In this document: positions 18,479-25,935 of the stretch, piece after piece
How the letters are laid out: the number at the start of each line of letters is the position of its first letter
Numbering within the stretch: the first letter of the stretch is position 1
Assembly (NCBI RefSeq): GCF_000158955.1
Contig: NZ_GG657757.1
Coordinates: 1,681,559-1,730,291 of the forward strand
DNA: 48,733 nt
Direction of reading: 5' to 3'
Source of the DNA: Streptomyces viridochromogenes DSM 40736
GTDB taxonomy: Bacteria; Actinomycetota; Actinomycetes; Streptomycetales; Streptomycetaceae
Translations under genes and position numbers: made by a program
Notes under the pieces: generated by a model
What the model saw: the letters and a program-made list of their open reading frames with translations, nothing else
The model's database searches: none
Told to the model about the DNA's origin: nothing

Positions 18479-19321
18479 ATGGCAGAGCGACCGGGACGCC
18501 AGCCGCGCAAGCCGCACTCCGCTCAGGTCGTGCGCACCGAGCGGCTGACCCCGCACATGCAGCGCGTGGTGCTCGGCGGCGAGGGCCTCGCCGACTTCAC
18601 GGCGGACACCTGCACCGACCACTACGTGAAGCTGCTGTTCCCGCCCGCGGGCGTGAGCTATCCGGAGCCCTTCGACCCGCAGCGCGTCCGGGACGAGCTG
18701 CCCCGCGAACAGTGGCCGGTGACCCGGACGTACACCGTGCGGCAGTGGGACGCCGGACACCGCGAGCTGACGCTCGACTTCGTCATCCACGGCGACGAGG
18801 GCCTGGCCGGCCCGTGGGCGACCCGAGTCCAGCCGGGCGAGACCGTGCTGTTCATGGGGCCCGGCGGGGCCTACGCACCGGACCCCGAGGCGGACTGGCA
18901 TCTGTTCGTCGGTGACGAGAGCGCGCTGCCCGCGATCGCCTGCGCCCTGGAGGCGTTGCCGCGCGGCGCCAGGGCGTACGCCTTCGTGGAGATCTCCGGG
19001 CCCGAGGAGGAGCAGAAGATCGACTCCGATGTGGAGGTCGTCTGGCTGCACCGCGGTGACCGGCCCCTCGGTGAGGCGCTGGTCGAGGCCGTGCGGAACC
19101 TGGAGTTCCCCGAGGGCCGGGTGCACGCCTTCGTCCACGGCGAGGCGCACTTCGTGAAGGAGCTGCGCAGTCTGCTGCGGGTCGAGCGCGGGATCGCGCG
19201 CGAGGACCTGTCCATTTCCGGCTACTGGCGACGCGGCCACAACGAGGACGGCTGGCAGGCCTCGAAGCGCGAGTGGAACGCCCGCATCGAGGCGGAGCAG
19301 GAAAGCACGCCGGCCACCTGA
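18479..19321 (+). CDS. Siderophore-interacting protein (FAD-dependent ferric-siderophore reductase)
   Basis: A 280-residue ViuB/YqjH-family flavoprotein. The N-terminal FAD-binding barrel contains TPHMQRVVLGGEGL and the flavin motif RTYTVRQWD. The C-terminal domain (about 140-260) has LFVGDESALPAIACALE and VHAFVHGEAHFVKELR, and it ends in the family signature ISGYWRRGHNEDGW. It should reduce ferric siderophores in the cytoplasm to release iron. The ATG at 18479 has GGGAGGT a few bases upstream. The iron box just before it supports iron-repressed expression. Confidence 0.93.
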   Translation: MAERPGRQPRKPHSAQVVRTERLTPHMQRVVLGGEGLADFTADTCTDHYVKLLFPPAGVSYPEPFDPQRVRDELPREQWPVTRTYTVRQWDAGHRELTLDFVIHGDEGLAGPWATRVQPGETVLFMGPGGAYAPDPEADWHLFVGDESALPAIACALEALPRGARAYAFVEISGPEEEQKIDSDVEVVWLHRGDRPLGEALVEAVRNLEFPEGRVHAFVHGEAHFVKELRSLLRVERGIAREDLSISGYWRRGHNEDGWQASKREWNARIEAEQESTPAT

Positions 19322-19333
19322 GGGCCGGGCCGC

Positions 19334-19915
19334 TCAGTCGCCCCGCACGCGCGCGTGCAGATGCATGTCGTGCCAGCCGTCGGCGTGCAGGACGGCGCTG
19401 CGCTTCGTGCCTTCGAGGGCGAAGCCCGTGCGCGTGGCGACCCGGCAGGACGCCTCGTTGCGCACGGCGTGCAGCAGCTCCAGGCGGTGGAACCCGACCT
19501 CGTCCAGGGCCCAGCGGGTGAGCGCGGTCGCGGCCCGGGCGGCCACGCCCCGGCCCCGTGCCGCCGGGGCGGTCCAGTACGCCACCTCCGCCCCGCCGTC
19601 GTCGAGCCGTATCTCGCGCAGCGCCACCCGCCCCAGCAGCGAGTCCGAGCGGGTGTCGACGACGGCCCACTGCGCCTCCCGCTCCTCCTCCCACGCCCGG
19701 TGCCAGTCGTTGATCCAGCCACCGGCCTCGGCCTCGGAGTCGGCACTCCGGGCATGCCACTGATGTATCACGGGGTCCTGGAAGACCTCGTACACCGCGG
19801 ACGCGTCTGAGGCCCGCCAGGGCCGTATGAGCAGTCCGTCGCCGGTGGGCAGGGTGGGCTGCGGGCGTCCCGCGAGAGTCCCGGCGGTCAGGACCGGGTC
19901 GATGAGGAAGGGCAT
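19334..19915 (-). CDS. GNAT family N-acetyltransferase (RimJ/RimL-like)
   Basis: A 193-residue GNAT protein. The acetyl-CoA-binding segment AARGRGVAARAATALTRWA follows AEVAYWTAP, and FHRLELLHAVRNEASCRVA then GFALEGTKRSA complete the RimJ-type fold. It has no signal or membrane segment. It is convergent with the siderophore reductase gene (12-base gap) and divergent from the pseudouridine synthase gene. RimJ/RimL relatives acetylate protein N-termini or small molecules; the substrate here is unknown. Confidence 0.85.
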   Translation of the reverse strand: MPFLIDPVLTAGTLAGRPQPTLPTGDGLLIRPWRASDASAVYEVFQDPVIHQWHARSADSEAEAGGWINDWHRAWEEEREAQWAVVDTRSDSLLGRVALREIRLDDGGAEVAYWTAPAARGRGVAARAATALTRWALDEVGFHRLELLHAVRNEASCRVATRTGFALEGTKRSAVLHADGWHDMHLHARVRGD

Positions 19916-19995
19916 GCCCGCATCCTGGCAAGTGAGCGGCGAGCGGTCCCAGTGGTTTTCCGCGCGGGCACGGCGGCCTCGTACGCTGGGCCGCG

Positions 19996-20985
19996 ATGAG
20001 ACGACGCAGGACCAGGATCCCGCCCGCTCCCCTGCCGCAGCGCCACGGGGTGGACCCGGTGCGCGTGCGGTTGCCCGCCGAGGGCGCCTGGGCCACGGTG
20101 CGCGAGCATCTGGTGGAACGGCTCACCGGGGCGGGTGACGGGGTCGTCAACTCGATGTTCGAGGCGGGGCTGGTCGTCGGGGCGGACGGGCGGGCCGTGG
20201 CGGCCGACGCGCCCTACGCGCCGGGGGCGTTCGTGTGGTTCCACCGGGACCTGCCCGACGAGGTGCCGGTGCCCTTCCCTCTGGAGGTCGTGCACCGGGA
20301 CGAGCACATCGTCGTCGCCGACAAGCCCCACTTCCTCGCCACCACCCCGCGCGGCAGCCATGTCGCCGAGACCGCGCTCGCCCGGCTGCGCCGGGAGCTG
20401 GGCATCCCGGCGCTCACCGCCGCGCACCGTCTGGACCGGCTCACCGCCGGACTCGTGCTGTTCACCGTGCGCCTCGAGGATCGCGGCGCCTACCAGACGC
20501 TGTTCCGCGACCGGCGGGTGCGCAAGGAGTACGAGGCGGTCGCGCCCCACGATCCCGGCCTCGCGCTGCCCCGGACCGTACGCAGCCGGATCGTGAAGGA
20601 ACGCGGGGTGCTCACCGCCCGGGAGGTGGCGGGCGAGCCCAACGCCGTCAGCCGCATCGAGCTCGTCGAGCACCGTGCGGCCGGGTCCGGCGGACTCGCC
20701 CGGTACCGGCTGGTGCCCGGCACCGGCCAGACCCACCAGCTGCGCGTGCACATGACCGCGCTGGGAGTGCCGATCCTCGGCGACCCGCTCTACCCGGAGG
20801 TGACCGCGCCCGTTCCGGCCGGTGACTTCCGGCGCCCGCTGCAACTCCTGGCACGGACCCTGGAGTTCACCGACCCGGTCACGGGCGAGGAGCACCGGTT
20901 CCGCAGCGGCCGCGAACTCGCCGCGTGGGCGTCGTACGACCGGTGGGCCGCCGGGACGGACGACGGCCCGACGGACGGTCAGTAG
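19996..20985 (+). CDS. RluA-family pseudouridine synthase
   Basis: A 329-residue RluA-type enzyme. The catalytic motif is HRLDRLTAGLVLF with the nucleophile Asp (about 147), preceded by LEVVHRDEHIVVADKPH and followed by KEYEAV and GTGQTHQLRVHM, all family hallmarks. The N-terminal about 80 residues resemble a degenerate S4-like region. It isomerises uridine in rRNA or tRNA; the target position is not evident. Its last 7 bases overlap the 3' end of the convergent P450 gene. Confidence 0.9.
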   Translation: MRRRRTRIPPAPLPQRHGVDPVRVRLPAEGAWATVREHLVERLTGAGDGVVNSMFEAGLVVGADGRAVAADAPYAPGAFVWFHRDLPDEVPVPFPLEVVHRDEHIVVADKPHFLATTPRGSHVAETALARLRRELGIPALTAAHRLDRLTAGLVLFTVRLEDRGAYQTLFRDRRVRKEYEAVAPHDPGLALPRTVRSRIVKERGVLTAREVAGEPNAVSRIELVEHRAAGSGGLARYRLVPGTGQTHQLRVHMTALGVPILGDPLYPEVTAPVPAGDFRRPLQLLARTLEFTDPVTGEEHRFRSGRELAAWASYDRWAAGTDDGPTDGQ

Positions 20986-22475
20986 CCGCGCCACCAGCGC
21001 AGGAAGCGCGGCCACACGCCCTTGCGGCGTACGGGTTCCGCCACCGGCGACTGCGGGTGCGGGTGCGCCGGGGCCGGCTGGGGTTGTGGCTGTGGCTGTG
21101 GGGCGGCCGGGGCCGGCTGGAGCCGCGGCTGGACGCTGCCGATCTGCCAGTCGGAGCGCTGGGCGGGGACGTGGTTGTGGTTCGGCGTCTCCGTCACGTC
21201 CTGCTGCGGCTTGGGCAGGAACTGCACCGGCAGCGACACGAGGTGCCGGGAGGCGATGGACGCCGTCCAGCGCAGTTCCTCCTCGCCGCAGTCGAGTTCG
21301 ACGTCCGGCAGTCGCATCAGCAGGGCGTCGACGCCGACGTCGGCGATGGAACGGCCGATGTCCTGGCCCGGGCACTCGTGCGGGCCGCCGCCGAACGCGA
21401 GGTGCGAGCGGTTGCCCTGCATGCTGGCCGACAGGTCCGGCCGCACCCGCGGGTCGACGTTGGCCGGGAGCGGGGCGAAGAGGAGCCCGTCACCCCGGCG
21501 GATGCGCTGCCCGCCCAGCTCGGTCTCCTGCTTGGCGAAGTAGGCGAAGACCGTGCTGAACGGCGGCTCGTTCCACAGCGACTGTTCCACCGCCTCCGGC
21601 ACCGTCATCTGGCCGCCGTTGAGCTGGGCCCGGAAACGCGGGTCGATCAGCACCGTGAGCAGCACGTTGGACAGCAGGTTGGTGGTGGCCTCGTAGGCGG
21701 CGAAGAGCACCAGGCGCAGGTGTTCCCTGACCTCGTCGTCGCTCAGCCGGGCCGGGTGGGTGATCAGATAGCTGGCCAGGTCCTCCTCCGGCTGGGCCCG
21801 GCGCCGGGCGGTGAGCCGGCTCAGGGCGTCCATGACGTAGGAGTGGCTGGCGATCGCGGTCTCGGTGCCCTTGAGCGCGTCGCGGGCCGCCTCCACCAGG
21901 CGGTCGTTGTACGCGTCGGGCATGCCGAGGATCTCGCACATCACCGCCATCGGCAGGTGCTCGGTGAACTGGCTGACGAGGTCGGCCTCGCCCTTCTCAC
22001 AGAACCGGTTGACGATCGCCTGCGTGCTGCGGTTGATGTAGCGGCGCAGGCTGCGGAAGTCGATGGTCGAGATGGCGCCCATGACCGCGCCGCGCAGCCG
22101 CTTGTGCTCGTCGCCCTCGGCGTGCGAGGCGATGGGCTGCCAGGCGATGTGCGGCATCAGCGGGTGGTCGGGCTTGACGAGGCCCTCCTTGAGCGGGTTC
22201 CAGATACGGCTGTCCCGGCAGAACTGCGAGGGCGAGCGCACCATGTGCAGGTTCTCGGCGTGGCCGAGCACGATCCACATGGGCACGTCGTCGTGGAGCA
22301 GCACGGGCGCCACGGGACCGTGCTCGTCCCGCAGCTGCTCGTACAGGGCTCCCAGGTCCTCCGACTCGTGCAGCCGGTGCAGTCCCCCGGGCCCGAGGCC
22401 GTGCGCGGGGCAGCCGGGGGGCGGGCCGGTCCGGGAAGCGTCCGTACCGGTCGGGGCGTGGGATTCAGGCGTCAC
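20979..22475 (-). CDS. rarE: Cytochrome P450 of the conservon (RarE, CYP157-like) lacking ExxR
   Basis: A 498-residue P450. The haem loop FGGGPHECPGQDIG contains the Cys ligand, and the I-helix reads LFAAYEATTNLL. The K-helix ExxR motif is absent: AVEQSLWNEPP stands where ELLRxxPP is expected, matching the EQSLW variant known for CYP157 enzymes. The C-terminal about 75 residues are an added tail with an alternating Pro-Gln stretch ending in basic, aromatic WPRFLRWWRGY, possibly membrane-associated. It is last in the conservon operon, 69 bases after rarD. Catalysis without ExxR is uncertain, so a signalling or structural role is possible. Confidence 0.9.
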   Translation of the reverse strand: MTPESHAPTGTDASRTGPPPGCPAHGLGPGGLHRLHESEDLGALYEQLRDEHGPVAPVLLHDDVPMWIVLGHAENLHMVRSPSQFCRDSRIWNPLKEGLVKPDHPLMPHIAWQPIASHAEGDEHKRLRGAVMGAISTIDFRSLRRYINRSTQAIVNRFCEKGEADLVSQFTEHLPMAVMCEILGMPDAYNDRLVEAARDALKGTETAIASHSYVMDALSRLTARRRAQPEEDLASYLITHPARLSDDEVREHLRLVLFAAYEATTNLLSNVLLTVLIDPRFRAQLNGGQMTVPEAVEQSLWNEPPFSTVFAYFAKQETELGGQRIRRGDGLLFAPLPANVDPRVRPDLSASMQGNRSHLAFGGGPHECPGQDIGRSIADVGVDALLMRLPDVELDCGEEELRWTASIASRHLVSLPVQFLPKPQQDVTETPNHNHVPAQRSDWQIGSVQPRLQPAPAAPQPQPQPQPAPAHPHPQSPVAEPVRRKGVWPRFLRWWRGY

Positions 22476-22544
22476 AGTGGTCGCTCCGAAACTGAGGTAG
22501 ATCCATGCGTATGGGGGAAAAGCGGGGCGGGCGCGAACGTGGGA

Positions 22545-23165
22545 TCAGGTGCGCGAGCCCGTCATCGCGAGCGAGTGCAGGAAGCGCATGAGGGTCATCA
22601 GGACGTCACGGCTGGAGGCCCGCCGTCGCGCGTCGCACTCGATGATCGGGATGTCCGGCGTGAGGTCGAGGGCCGTGCGCAGCTCATCGAGGGCGTAACG
22701 GGGGGCGTCGGGGAAGGAGTTGACGGCGACCACGAACGGCACACCGCGCTCCTCCAGGCGCCCCATCACGTCGAAGCTGACCTCCAGCCGGCGGGTGTCG
22801 ACCAGCACCACCGCGCCGAGCGCGCCCTCGAAGAGGCCGTTCCACAGGAACCAGAAGCGCTGCTGACCGGGCGTGCCGAAGAGGTACAGCACGAGCTGTT
22901 CGGTGATGCTGATCCGGCCGAAGTCCATCGCCACGGTGGTGGCCGTCTTGGATGCGGAGCCGAAGTTGTCGTCGACACCGATGCCGGCCTGCGTCATGGT
23001 CTCCTCGGTGGTCAGCGGGGTGATCTCGCTGACCGAGCCGACCATGGTGGTCTTGCCGACGCCGAAGCCACCCACGATCACGATCTTGGCCGCGGACTGT
23101 GCCGTGTGGGGCAGCTGGTCCTCGGCCCGGGGGCCCGGGAGGGTGTCAGAGCCGTTGAAGTCCAT
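22545..23165 (-). CDS. rarD: Conservon small GTPase (CvnD/RarD)
   Basis: A 206-residue Ras-like GTPase. The P-loop is VGGFGVGKTTMVG (about 32-44), the switch II motif is GTPGQQRFWFLW, and VVAVNSFPDAP occupies the guanine-specificity position without a canonical NKxD. It is expected to act as the output switch of the conservon, membrane-associated with RarA-RarC. The ATG at 23165 lies inside the 3' end of rarC (20-base overlap), which indicates coupling. In S. coelicolor the cvn9 (rar) operon represses aerial growth and antibiotic production; the same role is inferred here. Confidence 0.92.
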   Translation of the reverse strand: MDFNGSDTLPGPRAEDQLPHTAQSAAKIVIVGGFGVGKTTMVGSVSEITPLTTEETMTQAGIGVDDNFGSASKTATTVAMDFGRISITEQLVLYLFGTPGQQRFWFLWNGLFEGALGAVVLVDTRRLEVSFDVMGRLEERGVPFVVAVNSFPDAPRYALDELRTALDLTPDIPIIECDARRRASSRDVLMTLMRFLHSLAMTGSRT

Positions 23166-23550
23166 TCATCACCGCTTCGAGGAGGGAACGATCGGTGCGT
23201 GAGCGGCGGACGATCGGGGCGCGCGCCTGCACCAGTTCCGCCGTCAGCAACTCGGTGAGCAGCACGCCCATCGCACTGAACGGCAGGTGGAGGTAGGCCG
23301 AGAGCTCGGCCACGGAAAGGGGGGCGGCGCAGAGCCGGAGCAGCGCCGCCTGCTCGGGAGAGGCGGAGGGCGGCGGGTCCGCGGCACGCGCCACGATTAA
23401 CGTCACCAGGTCGAGCTCGGCCCGTTCACCGTCCGGGCCGGCCACCACGTACATCCGCTCGGGGTTCCTGACCTCGCCCTCGGCCTGCTGGGCGGGCGGC
23501 GGGGGCGGTTCCGGTGCGGGGCCGCGCTTCTGGCGTTGCGGAGGCGTCAT
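23146..23550 (-). CDS. rarC: DUF742 conservon protein (CvnC/RarC)
   Basis: A 134-residue DUF742 protein. After a proline-rich leader (about 1-30), the domain starts with RMYVVAGPDGERAELDLVTL and runs through SVAELSAYLHLPFSAMGVLL to RSLLEAVMNGLQRL, a winged-helix-like fold. The ATG at 23550 overlaps the rarB stop as ATGA, so upstream in-frame starts were rejected. Its function is a presumed adaptor in the conservon complex. Confidence 0.92.
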   Translation of the reverse strand: MTPPQRQKRGPAPEPPPPPAQQAEGEVRNPERMYVVAGPDGERAELDLVTLIVARAADPPPSASPEQAALLRLCAAPLSVAELSAYLHLPFSAMGVLLTELLTAELVQARAPIVRRSRTDRSLLEAVMNGLQRL

Positions 23551-23954
23551 ACGATCTGCCCGTTCCGCCGGGGCGGACTGGTGAGATGGCCGCCGATCCG
23601 GACGACCAGGTCGCGCATCATCGCGCTCATCCGGCCGGGTTCGCACCGCACGTCCGAGAGCACCGCGAGGAAGGCGTTGGCGCCCGCGCCCATCAGGTAG
23701 AAGTAGCCGCGGTCGATCTCGATCATGATGAGCTTCATCTCGCCGTCGCCCACGGTGAGTTCCTGGCAGATGCTGCCCGCGAGGGACTGCAGGCCGGCAC
23801 AGGCCGCGGCGACCCGGTCGGCCGCGTCCGGCTCGCCGCCGTAGCGGGCGATGCGCAGGCCGTCGGCCGAGAGCACCACGATCATCTCGATGCCCGGTAC
23901 CCCGTCGGCGAGCTGCTTGAGCATCCAGTCGAAGTTGCCTCGCTGCTGGATCAC
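23547..23954 (-). CDS. rarB: Roadblock/LC7 domain protein (CvnB/RarB)
   Basis: A 135-residue roadblock/LC7 protein, a compact single domain: FDWMLKQLADGVPGIEMIVV, SADGLRIARYGG and GYFYLMGAGANAFLAVL. Roadblock proteins regulate Ras-like GTPases such as MglA, so it is the likely partner of RarD. The GTG at 23954 overlaps the rarA stop as GTGA; longer in-frame starts would lie inside rarA. Family length fits well. Confidence 0.93.
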   Translation of the reverse strand: MIQQRGNFDWMLKQLADGVPGIEMIVVLSADGLRIARYGGEPDAADRVAAACAGLQSLAGSICQELTVGDGEMKLIMIEIDRGYFYLMGAGANAFLAVLSDVRCEPGRMSAMMRDLVVRIGGHLTSPPRRNGQIV

Positions 23955-25592
23955 TTGAGGTCCCCCTCGTCGTCGGCCTCGGTGGGGGCCGGGTCGTTGA
24001 TCAGGTGCAGGTACTTGGTCGGGTTCCGGATGAAGTCGGTCGGGTGGGTGCCGGGTTCGATGCCCTGCTTGAGTCCCTCCCAGAAGGCTTCGAGGCCCTT
24101 GCCGGGCGCGTCGGGGGAGGACATGTCGTGCCATGACTTGGGCTCGGGCTCCGGTGTCGCCCAGGGGTTGTACTCACCCCGTTCGGCCGCCTCCCGGTCG
24201 GCCTTCTCGTTGGCGGCCTGCTGGGCGAGTCGCTCGGCGAGCGGTGTCTTCACCCGGCTGCGGCGCTGCGGCAGGCCGTTCGCCGTCCACTCGGTGACCT
24301 CGGGGACGTCGTCGTCCTCCAGGGAGACCGTGGCGGGGATCTTCGGGCTGGTGGGGCGGCGCCTCTTGGGCGCGCGCTTCGGGCCCTCGGGGATGCCGAC
24401 CGTCATGGGGATGCCGGTCGCGCCGATGCCGTGGGCGAGTCCGACGCCGGGCTCGTGGGTGATCATCTCGCTCGGCACGATGAGGATGGCGCGGACGCCG
24501 CCGTACGCGGAGGCGCGCAGCGAGACCTGCATGTTGTACGCCGCGCAGAGGCGGCCCACGACGGCCAGGCCCAGGCGCGGGTGCTCACCGATGTCCTGCA
24601 GGTCGACGCCCGCCTTGGCGGCCTCCAGCATGCCCTCGATCCGGGCACGCGCCTCCTCGTTGAGGTTGACACCGCCGTCCTCGATCTCGATGCAGACACC
24701 GGTCTGCACCTCGGTCGCGGTGACGTGCACCTTGGTCTGCGGCGGCGAGTAGCGGGTGGCGTTGTCGAGGAGTTCGGCGGCGGCGTGGATGACCGGCTCG
24801 ACGTAGATGCCCTTGACGCTGACCTTGGCGATGGAGGACAGCTGGATGCGCCGGTACTCCAGGATGCGGGACATGGCGCCGCGCAGCGTGCTGTACAGGG
24901 AGACCGCCGCGGGCCACTGCCGCCCGGGCCGGCCGCCGCCGAGGACGGAGACGGAGTCGGCGAGACGTCCGATCAGCGCGTTGCCGTGGTCGATGCGCAG
25001 CAGGTCGTCGAAGACCTCGGGGTTGCGGCCGTGGGTCCTCCTCCATCTCCCTGAGTTCCTCGGCCTGCTGGTGGATGATCGCCTGGACGCGGCGGGCGAC
25101 ACTGACGAAGGAGCGCGCCGCGGCGTCGCGCATGGTCACTTCGTAGTCGACGATCTTGAGCAGTGTCAGCAGCGTCTCGTGCTGCGGCGCGGGGAGGTCC
25201 CGGTAGGCGGGGTTGGCCAGACCGAGCTTGCGGATCACCTCCCTCGGGGACTCCCCGGTGCGCAGCAGATCGAGCGCCGCGGGGATGATCTCCCTCGAGA
25301 AGCGGACCAACTCGTGCTCGTGGGCGGCGATCCGCTGTTCCAGAGACGCGCTGTGACGGGCGTGCTCGCTCCGCTGCTTCTGCAGGGCGCGGCCGCGGCG
25401 CACCGCCTCGGCCGCCGTCGCGATCACCAGCGCGGTGGCGATACCACCGCACCAGCCGACGGCGAGCCGGGCCGGCGCCGTCACCAGGGCGACGGCGGCT
25501 CCGGTCGCCGCGGCCATCACTATGGCCGGCAGCAACAGTACGCGCGCGTAGGGCAGTCCACCGCGACCGGGAGGGGATTGGACACTCACCAT
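23951..25592 (-). pseudogene. rarA: Conservon sensor histidine kinase-like protein (CvnA/RarA), one apparent +1 frameshift
   Basis: The ATG at 25592 opens two transmembrane helices (VLLLPAIVMAAATGAAVALV and a second near residue 48), then a coiled segment ending IIHQQAEELREMEE. At 25034-25042 the frame is lost. One base removed gives EETHGRNPEVFDDLLRIDHG, and the rest continues in the other frame: HATPase motifs ELLDNATRYSPP and HPRLGLAVVGRLC, then a charged tail to the stop at 23951. Repaired length is about 546 residues. It lacks a separate response-regulator partner, as conservon kinases do. The frameshift would cut off the ATPase domain. Confidence 0.85.
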
Positions 25593-25830
25593 GAAGGCCT
25601 TCTGAAAAAAGTGGGTATGCCATGGAACGGCCGGACACTTCCGCACATGGGGGAACAAGCGCACGAATTCACCTCAAGCCGGTGCGCTGCGGGCGAGCTT
25701 AGTCCGACCGGATCATCGCCGTGTCATATTCAGCATCCACCGGAAACCGGACGCGAAGGGATAGTACGCTCAGTCGTTTACACGCTGCGACACCGTTCGA
25801 ATACGAACGGTAATGGCGAACGGGCATACG

Positions 25831-25862
25831 AAGGTCCCTCACCGCAACGGGTGAGGGACCTT
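25831..25862 (-). terminator. Hairpin terminator downstream of the helicase gene
   Basis: AAGGTCCCTCACC (25831-25843) pairs perfectly with GGTGAGGGACCTT (25850-25862) around a 6-base loop, 73 bases past the helicase stop. The stem ends in A/T pairs. It insulates the helicase unit from rarA. Confidence 0.75.
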
Positions 25863-25870
25863 CAGAACAA

Positions 25871-25905
25871 CGCCCCTTAAGGGGCGCGGGGAACTGCGCG
25901 AACAA
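25871..25905. repeat. Dispersed Streptomyces intergenic repeat
   Basis: GCCCCTTAAGGGGC is a perfect palindrome (25872-25885) followed by GCGGGGAACTGCGCGAAC. The combination recurs, as I remember, between genes in many Streptomyces genomes. It may be part of a composite terminator with the hairpin to its left. Confidence 0.6.
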
Positions 25906-25935
25906 CCACCAACAGCCGTCACCCGCGCAACAAGC

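Larger units (their letters stand above)
25593..25935. other. Intergenic region between rarA and the helicase gene
   Basis: This 343-base gap has no credible gene. Its right half holds a terminator hairpin and a dispersed repeat (listed separately). Its left half, relatively AT-rich around 25690-25820, should carry the rar operon promoter. No operator was recognised. Confidence 0.45.

Noticed and set aside
21060..21120. Short CAG/GGC-like alternation in the P450 tail as a possible tandem repeat locus
   Set aside because: It is explained by the Pro-Gln tail of the protein and too short to count as an independent repeat.
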